Notes: generated from the sequence alone by a model not told the origin. A DNA stretch of 64,000 nt from Notolepis coatsorum (GCA_963971535.1 OZ020590.1:152872034-152936033); one strand, 5' to 3'. Shown: positions 11,535 to 21,800, counted from the stretch's first letter. A program made the numbers and translations.

Positions 11535-12997
11535 GACGCGGTCTCCCAGGTACTGCACAGCACCCTCTCGCACCTTGACCGTCAGAAGGGGGGCTATGTG
11601 AGACTGTTGTTCATTGACTACAGCTCAGCGTTCAACACCATAGTCCCCACCAGACTGGTGGACAAGCTGATCGAGCTAGGTCTGAGCTCCGCCCTGAGCG
11701 CCTGGGTACTGGACTTTCTGAGCGAAAGACCCCAGGCGGTCAGGGTGGGGGGTCAGACCTCCAACACCATCACCCTGAGCATCGGGTCCCCCCAGGGCTG
11801 TGTTCTGAGCCCCCTGCTGTACTCACTCTACACACACGACTGTGTGGCCAAGTTCAGCTCCAACTCCATAGTGAAGTTCGCAGATGACACGGTGGTGGTG
11901 GGGCTGATCTCGGACAACGACGAGAAGGCCTACCGGGAGGAGGTTGAGGTACTGGAACGCTGGTGCCAGGACAACAGCCTGCTCCTGAACATTGGCAAAA
12001 CCAAGGAACTGATCGTGGATTATAGGAGAGGACAGCAGGAGACACACACACCACTGATGATAAACGGGGCGATGATAAACGGGGCTACCGTGGACAGGGT
12101 GAGCAGCTTCAAGTACCTGGGGGTCCACATCTCAGAGGACCTGACATGGTCAACACACATAGACACAGTAGTAAAGAAGGCGAAACAGCGTCTCTACCAC
12201 CTGAGACAGTTAAGGAAGTTCAGAGTATCGGGGAAGATACTCCAGTCCTTCTACTCAGGAGCTGTAGAGAGCATCCTGACCGGAAACATCACTGCCTGGT
12301 ATGGAAACAGCACGGCACAGGACAAGAAGGCCCTACAGAAAGTGGTGCGCTCAGCCGAGCAGACCACGGGTATTGCACTACCCCCCCTGCAGGTTCTATA
12401 CAACAAGAGGTGCAAATCCAGAGCCTGCAGGATAATGAAAGACCCTCACCACCCCAATAACAGCCTGTTTCAGCTGCTGAGGTCAGGCAGACGCCTGCGA
12501 ACCCCAGCTACTAGGACAGAGCGGCTTAGGCTCAGCTTCTTCCCCCAGGCCATCAGAGCCATGAACAATGAACATTGAGTGCTCAGAACATTGAACTGTC
12601 CACACACAAGCACACATGAACACACACACGACACGCACACTGTGCACGCTCACACACGAGCAGCCACTTAACACTTTAACATGAGCGGGCACACACTCAT
12701 GTCGCACACACGCACACTTATGGCCAAAGGAAAGGACACTTTAAATTAGAATAACAGGAACAGTGTATTGCACTACCAAAGCTAACTAGCATGTCACACA
12801 TGCTCTGTAAATAACTATGTACAGATACCGAGATGTCACTCCATGTTACCTGCTACCTGTTACTGCACAATGTTGTTTCTTTTTTTTATTCTATTATATG
12901 TACCACTGTATTGCACATCGTTGCGGGCAAGACCACCCGCATTTCATTGTATACCTGTATGCCGTGACAATTAAAACTCTTGACTTGACTTGACTTG
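11535..12997 (+). mobile_element. 5'-truncated L2-like LINE with (TTGAC)n tail and ATGAC target duplication
   Basis: The element is inserted into the LINE UTR at ATATATGAC and is followed by ATGAC (12998-13002). The empty site is intact in the second block near 42420. The 3' end is a short run of TTGAC units. It carries the C-terminal half of a reverse transcriptase. Confidence 0.82.
11541..12578 (+). pseudogene. L2-like reverse transcriptase fragment
   Basis: About 345 codons of non-LTR reverse transcriptase remain open. Visible motifs are [15 protein letters not shown] (palm aspartate), [16 protein letters not shown], and [11 protein letters not shown] with the catalytic aspartate pair. 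A C-terminal region follows with [27 protein letters not shown] and the terminal [21 protein letters not shown] block. The endonuclease domain and the N-terminal RT motifs are missing through 5' truncation, so it cannot retrotranspose on its own. The frame runs in from upstream UTR of another LINE, so any upstream ATG is not its own. The family resembles fish L2 (Maui-type) elements. The product would act at the target site in target-primed reverse transcription. Confidence 0.82.
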
Positions 12998-13200
12998 ATG
13001 ACACACACGACATACAGATAGACAGTACTGCTACATCTATACATGTATGACATACCAGATATGCAAATACAGTACTGTTTGTGATACAAAAAGAGTCCAG
13101 AAAAGAGAGTATATACATTTGACATAGAAACTGTACATTGGAGGAGGTTGGGTAGGTGGGGTGGGTGGGGATTCTGTACATTGTCTGGTCATTGTTGCTC

Positions 13201-13367
13201 AAAAGGGTCAATTATTGTTGTGTTTTTGGCTGTACTAATCGGTCGGACTGGGAAAAGCATTTAGAGTACTTCAGATTGCCAAAAGCTATTACAAATCAGG
13301 GAGAAGAGTGCAAAGAATTGTCTGAGGAAAGGAGGCAAACACCCCCTCTCCTCTCCTCTCCCGCCTG
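13201..13367 (+). pseudogene. THAP zinc-finger domain relic
   Basis: The plus frame reads YCCVFGCTNRSDWEKHLEYF followed by RLPK, which fits the start of a THAP (C2CH) DNA-binding domain: C-x4-C near the N-terminus and the F/Y-x-x-P loop. The frame then loses similarity after a glutamate/arginine-rich stretch; a shifted frame seems to continue (SRLNELPKYQ). No second C-x2-H pair is found downstream and there is no in-frame start codon just before the domain. THAP domains bind DNA in host factors and in P-element-type transposases. Here it is a broken fragment lying between oppositely oriented LINE UTR pieces. Confidence 0.65.
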
Positions 13368-13534
13368 AACGAACTACCAAAGTACCAATCAGCATTTTGA
13401 TCCAAACATTTGTACTAGTAGACTATTTGAAAAATTCGAATGTAAAGATCAGTTGATCTAGTAACGTTATTGAATCACCTACCTTGGCTTTCACAATACA
13501 CAATTCACAATACACATGTCCCCTATCCCACCCA

Positions 13535-13730
13535 CCCACCCACTCCCTCCTAATGTACAGTTTCCTCCCCCTCGTATGTATATATTTTCTGTTAAGATCT
13601 CTGTTTAACTACTGTATATTTGCATATCTTGTATGTCACAAATGTAACGGTACTGTATACCTGTATGTCACAAATGTCATGATATATATCTGTATGTTGC
13701 ATCATTTATGTCATTTTAATCATGGGCCGA
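13535..13730 (+). mobile_element. LINE 3' UTR fragment, plus orientation
   Basis: Sequence such as ctcctaatgtacagtttcct and the tatgtcacaaatgtaac repeats match the 3' UTR of the plus-strand LINE at 56780-56950. No tail remains. Confidence 0.6.
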
Positions 13731-13765
13731 ATAGTGAACTACCTCGTTTTTTCACCATCTATATT

Positions 13766-14234
13766 ATTCCTGTGCTCCAGGACAGTTCAGTCAGTATGTT
13801 CCTCCTGTGCTCCAGGACAGTTCAGTCAGTATGTTCTTCCTGTGCTCCAGGACAGTTCAGTCAGTATGTTCTTCCTGTGCTCCAGGACAGTTCAGTCAGT
13901 ATGTTCTTCCTGTGCTCCAGGACAGTTCAGTCAGTATGTTCCTCCTGTGCTCCAGGACAGTTCAGTCACTGTCCTGGAGCACAGGAAGAACATACTGACT
14001 GAACTGTCCTGGAGCACAGGTAGAACATACTGACTGAACTGTCCTGAGACACAGGAAGAACATACTGACTGAACTGTCCTGGGGCACAGGAAGAACATAC
14101 TGACTGAACTGTCCTGGGGCACAGGAAGAACATACTGACTGAACTGTCCTCAGGAAGAACATACTGACTGAACTGTCCTGGGGCACAGGAAGAACATACT
14201 GACTGAACTGTCCTGGGGCACAGGAAGAACATGT
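13766..14234. repeat. 35-bp minisatellite in head-to-head inverted arrangement
   Basis: About five to six units (ctgtgctccaggacagttca plus gtcagtatgttcttc) run forward to 13968. About seven units of the reverse complement follow from 13969. At the centre, gctccaggacag (13949-13960) faces ctgtcctggagc (13969-13980) across an 8-nt loop. The paralogue at 43186-43396 has only the reverse-oriented units. Confidence 0.92.
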
Positions 14235-14312
14235 GTGAATTCTTAAAATTGGTGGCTTTCCAATGGTGACAGCAATTACAACTATTCATGTCATTATTCT
14301 GCCTCCCTCCAG

Positions 14313-16123
14313 ACCCCCCACAGCTCTCTGTCTGTGAAGAGGAGGTTCCTCCTGAACAGCAGGAGAGGAGCCCCAGTCTGAGCCAGGAGCAGCCAGAGCT
14401 CCTACAGATGAAAGAGGAACAGGAGGAACTCTGGACCAGTCAGGAGGGAGAGCAGCTTCAAGGTCTGGAGGAGGCTGATATCATCAAGTTCACTTTCAAC
14501 CCTGTCCCTGTGAAGAGTGAACATGATGAAGAGAAACCTCAGTCCTCATGGTTTAACCAAACCCAGGACCCAGAGCTCCTACAGATTAAAGAGGAACAGG
14601 AGGAACTCTGGACCAGTCGGGAGGGAGAGCAGCTTCAAGGTCTGGAGGAAGTTGGTATCAAGTTCACTTTCAACCCTGTCCCTGTGAAGAGTGAAGATGA
14701 TGAAGAGAAACCTCAGTCCTCATGGTTTAACCAAACCCAGGACCCAGAGCTCCTACAGATTAAAGAGGAACAGGAGGAACTCTGGACCAGTCCGGAGGGA
14801 GAGCAGCTTCAAGGTCTGGAGGAGGCTGGTATCAAGTTCACTTTCAACCCTGTCCCTGTGAAGAGTGAACATGATGAAGAGAAACCTCAGTCCTCATGGT
14901 TTAACCAAACCCAGGACCCAGAGCTCCTACAGATTAAAGAGGAACAGGAGGAACTCTGGACCAGTCAGGAGGGAGAGCAGCTTCAAGGTCTGGAGGAGGC
15001 TGGTATCAAGTTCAATTTCAACCCTGTCCCTGTGAAGAGTGAACATGATGAAGAGAAACCTCAGTCCTCATGGTTTAACCAAACCCAGGACCCAGAGCTC
15101 CTACAGATTAAAGAGGAACAGGAGGAACTCTGGACCAGTCAGGAGGGAGAGCAGCTTCAAGGTCTGGAGGAGGCTGATATTAAGTTCACTTTCAACCCTG
15201 TCCCTGTGAAGAGTGAATATGATGAAGAGAAACCTCAGTCCTCATGGTTTAACCAAACCCAGACTGAGGAAAACAGAGAGACAGAGCCTCTAGCCAGCAC
15301 CTCAACAGAACAGATGAAAACTGAACCTGATGGAGAGGACTGTGGATTATCAGAACCAGTCACAGAACCAGTCAGTAACTTAGATCCAGCTGGTGATTTA
15401 GAACCAACTACAGATGGCCAGCTCCTCTCTTCACACTGTTCTGGAACTGATACTGATGACAGTGATGATTGGCTGGAGACTAGTGAACCTCATCCTGGTT
15501 TAAACTCACTGACATCAAAGAAGACACAGAAAAACAAAGGACAGAGTTTGTCTAACAGCAACCAGTTCAAGAGCTCTGTGGTTTCATCCCATGAGGTGAA
15601 ATTATCAAACCAAATACCATGTGAGACCTGGAGCTGTAAAGTGTGTGGGAAATGTTTTCCTAATAAGAAAGCTTTAATGCGCCATCTTAAAGCCCATTCT
15701 AGTGACTGTGGTTTGTGTGGAAAACATTTAGAACCCACAGAGAGCTTAAAACTTCACTTTCAAATTCACATGACATGTACTGTTTGTGGAAAGAAATGTA
15801 CTGACATTACACTCTTGGAAGTACATATGAGAAGCCACACTGGGGAAAAGCCCTATAGTTGCACACTGTGTCCTAAAAGATTTAGTCAAAAATCTCAAAT
15901 AAAAGTACACATGAGAAGCCATACTGGGGAAAAGCCCTATAGTTGCACACTGTGTCCTAAAAGATATATTATACAGGGACACCTGAATATTCACATGAGA
16001 AGCCATACTGGGGAAAAGCCCTATAGTTGCACACTGTGTCCTAAAATATATATTACACAGGGACACCTGAATAGTCACATGAGAAGCCATACTGGGGAAA
16101 AGCCCTATAGTTGCACACTGTGA
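14313..16123 (+). CDS. C2H2 zinc-finger protein, terminal exon (paralogue 1)
   Basis: Probable DNA-binding nuclear protein of the large fish C2H2 family. A pyrimidine tract and AG at 14311-14312 mark a 3' splice site, so the exon opens with a split codon leading into [17 protein letters not shown]; the ATG at 14288 lies in the presumed intron. Five near-identical 58-residue acidic repeats follow ([39 protein letters not shown]). Then comes a Ser/Asp/Glu-rich linker and six complete fingers (15634-16102), the last three joined by TGEKPYS linkers. A seventh finger stops after its first cysteine (SCTL then TGA). The next bases encode the rest of that finger out of frame, so a 2-nt loss has truncated the protein. 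No first exon or promoter is identified upstream. It could be functional with six fingers or be a recent pseudogene. Confidence 0.8.
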
Positions 16124-16190
16124 TAAAATATTTGGTGCAAAACGTGACTTAAAAGTACATATCAGAACTCATACTCGGGGGAAAAAACAT
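16119..16190 (+). pseudogene. Out-of-frame zinc-finger remainder (paralogue 1)
   Basis: Read from 16119 the sequence gives [18 protein letters not shown], the remainder of finger 7. It is two nucleotides out of phase with the upstream exon. A LINE is inserted just after it at 16199. Confidence 0.75.
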
Positions 16191-16198
16191 TTAGTCTT

Positions 16199-18463
16199 TT
16201 GATTGATTGAATACTTTATTTTGACACAATCGTAGGACAAAACATTTTTAAAAGACAAGACAATAACAGTATCAACAACGCTGGTCAAAAATGGATAAAA
16301 CACAATAAAGCCAAGGCTTGTTTCCATTGTGGTCCATACATGGAACATAAAAAGGCACAGAAACACAAATGGACATGTACACTAGACAGGACACATCCTA
16401 AAAATGTGTATAAAAACACCTAACCTGACAACTCATACAGTTAACTAATGTTAAAAGAAAATCCGCAAACCCTTAAAAGCAACTCATGATAAAAGAAATA
16501 AAAGCCAAGTTATGATAAAAGAGATAAAAAACATTTTAAGACCAATTTGAGTTGCTGCTGAGCCATGTTTTTAGGGCGGATTTAAATCCGAGAGGGGAGT
16601 TCAGGAGTTTTATGAATGTTGGCAGGGCATTCCACATTACCGTAGCCGAGTAAAAAAATGCATCTTTCCCCATGCATGTCATGACTCTCGGCGGGACCAG
16701 GTCCGTGGGGCTTCCTCTTGTGGCGTGTTTGTGGACATCTCCTACTTTATTAAAATAATTTACTAGGTACTTGGGGACCGTTTCTTTCAGTACTTTAAAA
16801 ACCAGTAGCATTTTAAGCTGGTGTACCCTTTCTTCAACCCTAAGCCATCCCAGACTGCTAAAGTGGGCTGGCGTTAGGTGAGTTCTAAAGTGAAGGTTGT
16901 GCAGGAGTCTCACTAGTTTGTTCTGGAGCTTTGTCTTCATTTGTTTTGATATGTTGCTGTACCATGAAGTGCAAGCATAGTCAAAGTGACATTGGATGAG
17001 GGCTCCAGCTAGGGTCCTCAGAGCGTTTCTATTTATGAACGAGGAAATTCTAAATAAAAATTTGGTTTTTTGATTGACCTTAGTAATAACTTTTTGTGCC
17101 ATTTTTTCGTTAGAAAGTTTGTTATTTAAAATAAAGCCCAGGTAGGTGACCTCCTCTTTATCCTCAATAATGTTTTCACCTACTCTAATTTTAAAACCCT
17201 GGGATTTCTTTAGGTTGGCGTTTGACCCAAGGAGTATGGCCTCTGTTTTTCCCAGATGTAGAGACAATTTATTGTCACTGAGCCAAGAGCAGATCTTTTT
17301 CATTTCACTGCTCAGGACACTTTCCACTTTAGACTTATCCCTGTCAGAGACCAGGAGTGCCGAGTCGTCAGCAAACAGGAACAGGTTGCAATCGCATGCC
17401 GATTTCATGTCATTAATATATATTAAAAACAGTTGAGGCCCCAAAATGCTTCCTTGGGGGACCCCACATGTCACTGGAAGGGACGAGGACAAGGTGCCAT
17501 TGATGTCTACCACCTGTTCTCTTCCCTCCAGGTAGGACTTGACCCATTTGGCTGACTTGCTATCAAAGCCTATCGCTCTCAATTTTTCTAGTAGGATGGA
17601 GTGGTTGACCGTGTCAAACGCCTTTTGCAGGTCCAACATTACCATCCCGCAGTAGTTCCCCTTGTCCATCTCCCGTTTTATATAATCGGTCAGGTACAGT
17701 AAACAGGTGTCAGTGGAGTGTGATTTTCTGAAACCTGATTGGAACTGGTACAGTAGTCTATGTTCAGTCAGGTAGTTGTCTATCTGCTCATATACCAGCC
17801 TCTCAATTACCTTTGATATGGAACAAAGGATAGAAACGGGGCGGTAGTTACCTGGATCCAGTTTGTTTCCTTTTTTAAATAGAGGGGTTACCCTAGCAAG
17901 CTTGAGTTCTTGCGGGATGTGACCCTGGTTGATGGAGAGGTTGGTGATATGGGCTACAATGGGAGCTATGATGGAAGCAGAGTCTCTGAGAAATCTGGTG
18001 GGAATATTGTCATGGCCTGTGGCTTTTGTTGGCTGCAGCATACTGAGCTTTTTCATAACCTCTTCAGTAGTTACTTCAGTCAATTTAAAATCATTTTCAC
18101 GTACACCCAGTTCCTTATAAAAGGCCTGGATGTGCTGTATGCCATATCGGCCAGAGTGGATCGGCAGTTTGTTCACCAAAGTGGTAGCAACAGTTGTGAA
18201 GAAGGTGTTTAAACAATTTGCCACACTCAATTTGTCAGAGATGATCGTGTTATCTATTTTCAGGTTGAGATTTGTGGTTTTAGTCTTGAGTCTATTATTG
18301 TGACCCAGTGTTTTTAAAGACTTCCACAGTTTTTGAGGATTATTTTTATTTTCCTCAATTTTTTCGTTAAAATAGTTCAGTTTTGCTTTTTTGATCATAT
18401 TGGTTACTCCATTTCTTAGTGTTTTACAGGTCTCAAAGACCTGTAATAAAGTATTCAATCAAT
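16199..18463 (-). mobile_element. 5'-truncated CR1/L2-like LINE, block-1 specific
   Basis: The left edge is the 3' end (AATC tetramer tail, then aataaagtattc read on the minus strand). The right edge (18446-18463) carries the same 3' tip in the opposite orientation, so the element is bounded by about 20 bp of inverted repeat. The paralogous site in block 2 (about 45170-45310) lacks the element and keeps about 140 bp of host sequence that is missing here. Confidence 0.82.
16536..18440 (-). CDS. Non-LTR reverse transcriptase (LINE ORF2, N-terminus missing)
   Basis: About 630 codons are open on the minus strand with no internal stop. Order from the N-terminus: a linker rich in Lys/Asn (KLWKSLKTLGHN), then the RT core with KLDPGNYRPVSILCSISKVI, QSGFRKSHSTDTCLLYL, MLDLQKAFDTVNHSIL, GVPQGSILGPQLFLIYINDM and LFADDSALLV (catalytic aspartates present). 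The thumb follows, then a conserved C-terminal region (YACTSWYSN, RTHLTPAHFSSLGWLRVEER, MWNALPTF). The APE-type endonuclease that normally precedes RT is missing, so the copy is 5'-truncated and cannot move alone. The first dozen codons of the open frame read through the inverted tail and are not native. It is the best-preserved RT in the window, which suggests a fairly recent insertion. Confidence 0.85.
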   Translation of the reverse strand, partial: VFETCKTLRNGVTNMIKKAKLNYFNEKIEENKNNPQKLWKSLKTLGHNNRLKTKTTNLNLKIDNTIISDKLSVANCLNTFFTTVATTLVNKLPIHSGRYGIQHIQAFYKELGVRENDFKLTEVTTEEVMKKLSMLQPTKATGHDNIPTRFLRDSASIIAPIVAHITNLSINQGHIPQELKLARVTPLFKKGNKLDPGNYRPVSILCSISKVIERLVYEQIDNYLTEHRLLYQFQSGFRKSHSTDTCLLYLTDYIKREMDKGNYCGMVMLDLQKAFDTVNHSILLEKLRAIGFDSKSAKWVKSYLEGREQVVDINGTLSSSLPVTCGVPQGSILGPQLFLIYINDMKSACDCNLFLFADDSALLVSDRDKSKVESVLSSEMKKICSWLSDNKLSLHLGKTEAILLGSNANLKKSQGFKIRVGENIIEDKEEVTYLGFILNNKLSNEKMAQKVITKVNQKTKFLFRISSFINRNALRTLAGALIQCHFDYACTSWYSNISKQMKTKLQNKLVRLLHNLHFRTHLTPAHFSSLGWLRVEERVHQLKMLLVFKVLKETVPKYLVNYFNKVGDVHKHATRGSPTDLVPPRVMTCMGKDAFFYSATVMWNALPTFIKLLNSPLGFKSALKTWLSSNSNWS

Positions 18464-18783
18464 CTTTTCCCATCTTTACTCAATGGCGCCAGCGTTATTG
18501 ACCATTTTAGCGATGTTTGCGGACCCATTGTGTGTTCTGTATTATAGCTATGGAGACAATAGTATGGCTCATTTGACAGGCATTGTTTATAGTCCAAATT
18601 AATTTCTACATACTTTAGTTTGTACGCTATTCCATGCAAATTATTATTTTTATTTTTTTACAGTGCAATAAAATAGTTCTGGATTACTGTTCAACAGTTC
18701 AAAGTCGTCTTTACCTTCTCTGTTTGGTATCCACAGTTTAAAACTTGACAGTCTTCCCTCCTGTCTTATACCCACTTTGACCC
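18464..18783. other. Duplicated spacer with no recognised gene
   Basis: It matches 45322-45652 apart from small indels. No gene or known element is seen. Confidence 0.4.
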
Positions 18784-18925
18784 TTCGAACCTCCCTCTCA
18801 GAGTGCAGTTCCCTCTCAGGGTGCAGTTCCCTCTCAGGGTGCAGTTCCCTCTCAGAGTGCAGTTCCCTCTCAGAGTGCAGTTCCCTCTCAGGCTGCAGTT
18901 CCCTCTCAGGGTGCAGTTCTAGGCC
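18784..18925 (+). repeat. 18-bp minisatellite, about 7 copies
   Basis: The unit is ttccctctcagagtgcag with GAG/GGG variants. The paralogue at 45650-45880 has about 12 units plus 20-bp variants. The unit length is a multiple of 3, hence the Ser/Leu/Cys-rich open frame. Confidence 0.9.
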
Positions 18926-19173
18926 TGGTTCCTACACAGTTTTAAAGCCTGACAGTCTCTTGTTTGATACCCACACAGTTTAATACCTGACAGATTTGAA
19001 CCTGTAATAAAAAGCAATAGACAGAGTAAAATAATACAGTGCAATAATAGAATAGTAGAATAGAATAGATAGTAAAATTATGGAATAGAATGGACAGAGT
19101 AAAATAGTGCTACAGTACAACATAATGAATAAAGGAAGATCCGGTCAGTTTGTTGTAGGCCTCAGTGTGCCGT
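18926..19173. other. AT-rich duplicated spacer
   Basis: Repeated agaatag/aatagaat motifs suggest a degraded microsatellite. Nothing else is seen. It is duplicated near 45881-46138. Confidence 0.4.
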
Positions 19174-19955
19174 GTATGATTGATTGATTGATTGATTGAA
19201 CTTTCGACTTTCGTCTGGTTTACATCAGGGTCCCCCATTTTCAATTCATCATAACATATATGACATACACAACATACAGATAGACAGTAATGCTACATCT
19301 ATACATTTATGACATACCAGATTTACAAATACAGTACTGTTTGTGATACAAAAAGAGTCTAAAAAAAGAGAGTATATACATTTGACGTAGAAACTACATT
19401 GGAGGAGGTTGGGTAGGTGGGGGGGGGGGAACTGTACATTGGAGGTGGGTGGGGGAAACTGTACAAGCAAAACTGTACATTGGAATATCGATTAAACCTT
19501 ACTTGGTCCCAACAAGAGGGTCTTGTGTATTATTGGGTTAGGACATTTACTGTACATTGGAAGGGGTTGGGTTTAGACATTTTCAGGGGCCAGTTTCCCG
19601 TAGGTGCTCTTTGAAAGTGGGTAGTGATTCACATTCCTTTACAGCTGTGGGTAGGGCGTTCCACATTGATGTGGCATAATTGCGAAAGGTGTTTAGTCCC
19701 TTGTTTGAGCCGAATCTGGGTTTGACATGATTTGTGGAGCTCCCTCTGGTGTTGTGATCGTGGTATTCACTGGCCTTTGGGAAGTATTTTGACATGTACA
19801 TGGGTAATTTAGTCGTGTAGTGTATCTTGTAGACCAGGCCCATTGCAAGTTGCTGTACTCTGTCGTCTACTCTAAGCCATCCTAGGTTGTCAAAGTGGGC
19901 AGGGGTGAGGTGGGTTCTATGAGTAAGGTCAAGCAGTAGTCTGACCAGTTTGTAT
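19174..19955 (-). mobile_element. 5'-truncated CR1/L2-like LINE 3' end
   Basis: The GATT tail begins near 19178, followed by a UTR with an internal deletion near 19200. The reverse transcriptase C-terminus follows on the minus strand (RTHLTPAHFDNLGWLRVDDR, RGSSTNHVKPRFGSNKGLN, SMWNALPTAVKECESLPTF), ending at 19955 in an abrupt junction. The paralogous copy is 46139-47012. Confidence 0.82.
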
Positions 19956-20074
19956 CCCTGCCCTGCATGGAATGTTCCTCCTGAGCAACGGCAGAAGGAT
20001 CCGCCCCTTGCTGACAAATGAAGCCACCCAACTCCTCGTCCAATCAACAGTCACGTCTCGCCTCCCTCGACTAC

Positions 20075-20206
20075 TGCAATGGGGTTAAGTTAGGGGTTAA
20101 GTGTCTTGCTCAAGGACACTTCGACACGCTGCCCGGGAGAAGGGGAATCGAACTGGGAACCTCCAGATTACCAGATGACTGCACTACCTCCCGAGCCACT
20201 GATTAG
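20075..20206 (-). mobile_element. tRNA-headed SINE fragment (V-SINE-like)
   Basis: On the minus strand the head reads GTGGCTCGGGAGGTAGTGCA (A-box-like). The B box AGTTCGATTCC is the complement of 20143-20153. The typical GTGTCGAAGTGTCCTTGAGC section follows. It is truncated before the 3' LINE-like tail. The paralogue is at 47130-47262. Confidence 0.7.
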
Positions 20207-20365
20207 TATTAGTGCTAATCAGATGTATGTACAGAGTTGTAGTATTAAGTATTAATATGTACAGTGATACAGGTATAAAGACACTATGGTAGTAAGTCAT
20301 ACTGGCCAGCAGCGTAACTAGTAAGAGTAGGTAAGAGATATGTACAGATATACATATAGTAACTA

Positions 20366-20731
20366 GTAGGGGTGTAACGGTACACAAAAACCACGGTTCG
20401 GTACGTACCTCGGTTTTGAAGTCACGGTTTGTTACGGGTTTTCGGTACAGTGGGGGAAAGTTTGGCTTTCCATGTTCCACTCAGGGGTGATGTAGTGTGC
20501 AGTAACTAATTGTACTTGTAGGGATGTCAACAAATATTCTATATTGAAATTAATAATCGACTTGTAAAGAAAAAAAATAATAATAATTATATTAGATTGT
20601 GAAAAAAACAGCCCCCAGTGGGCAGTCGTTATTGGTTAAACATACCGTTGTATTCGTTCGGTACACAGCCGTTCGGTACGGTATGGTACACACTGAAACG
20701 GTTCGGTACGGATACGTGTACCTTTACACCC
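20366..20731. mobile_element. hAT-like MITE (GGGGTGTAACGGTAC ends)
   Basis: The left end GGGGTGTAACGGTACAC and right end GTGTACCTTTACACCCC are inverse. Both subterminal regions are rich in CGGTTCGGTAC-type repeats. The flanking 8-mers do not match cleanly, so the boundaries are approximate. A second copy lies at 47424-47790. Confidence 0.6.
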
Positions 20732-21254
20732 CCAGTGTGCATTAGAGAGAGAGAGAGTGTTTTGGTGAATTTCCGAATCAGATATCCCTACATAGTCAAT
20801 CATAGATAGAATGGTGAACTTTGACATAAAATTATATTTTTTCTATCAATGTTCCAGGCTATTTAACTTCATTAATTATTGGAGGAGAGCTTTAGACTTT
20901 AGAGCTTTAGACATTATTTCAGAAGCAATAATAATAATAAATAATTGTTTTCCATCTACAAGTCAAACTCAAGAATCTATGCACATACAGTGTACATCTA
21001 AAATGCATGTGGTCAAATACATTTACAGATCCGACCATTAATCTGAGAATTCAAGCCACTCATTCATATTACACACGGTAGTATTTCAAGGCACCTGCTG
21101 ATGGCGCTCTGGCACCATTGTTAAGAATGACGATTCAGACAAGATTCTGACCATATTATCAAGGTGCTGTGAAAGTGTCCCTCTGATAGGGTTTACGAAC
21201 CACTGAAGAAGGAACGGAACTCATGACCCATTGTGAAATCACTGGCAGGAACGG

Positions 21255-21382
21255 CCTGGAGAGGCCAACCGGTAACCAAAAGGTCGCCGGTTCGATCCCC
21301 GGCACCCACATGAGTGTGTATTCCAGCAGTGAGCTGGTGACTGAAGGGTGGCTGGTGTTATATCTACGGTAACCACCATCTG
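21255..21382 (+). mobile_element. tRNA-derived SINE
   Basis: A strong Pol III B box (GGTTCGATCCC, 21289-21299) lies in a tRNA-like T-arm (GCCGGTTCGATCCCCGGC). A unique tail of about 90 bp follows. The A box is weak. It is duplicated at 48310-48443. Confidence 0.6.
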
Positions 21383-21800
21383 TGAAGGAGAGACTCCTTC
21401 ATACACCCACGTTCTCTTATAAATGTTAATGTAGATTGTTTGAGCACGTTTGTAGGCTACATCTGGTCTATATTTCACTATTCATGTGTCACAATAATCT
21501 AGCGCTACATTCATTTCAAACGTCTTGTTTGTCAGGAGTTAATTGATGCAGGTGCTCTTGATTAGTTGATCAACCAAGCCTTGATTTAAAACCAGGCGTG
21601 CTTTTTGCATATACGTGCCAAGGGGTGTTTGTAACTTGCTTTCTATGGACATTAAAGACTATATTAGTGTAGGAATGCTTCTCATTGTGTTTTGAAGCCT
21701 TTCAGTGCCCTTGGCCCTGTGGGTGATGCTGTGCTATCTGGAATAATTTTTTTTAGAGAATGTGTGCCTAGGATGGATATGAAGAAAGACCATTTTCCAA
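21383..21800. other. Single-copy spacer between the two blocks
   Basis: No gene is recognised. This stretch is not duplicated elsewhere in the window. Confidence 0.4.

Larger units (their letters stand above)
11345..13165 (-). mobile_element. LINE 3' UTR fragment with (CAAT)n tail, split by another LINE
   Basis: The minus-strand 3' end of the CR1/L2-like family: tail of GATT repeats at 11347-11390, then UTR to 11534, resuming at 12998-13165. The intervening bases are an inserted LINE. The uninterrupted paralogue is 42256-42600. Confidence 0.8.
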
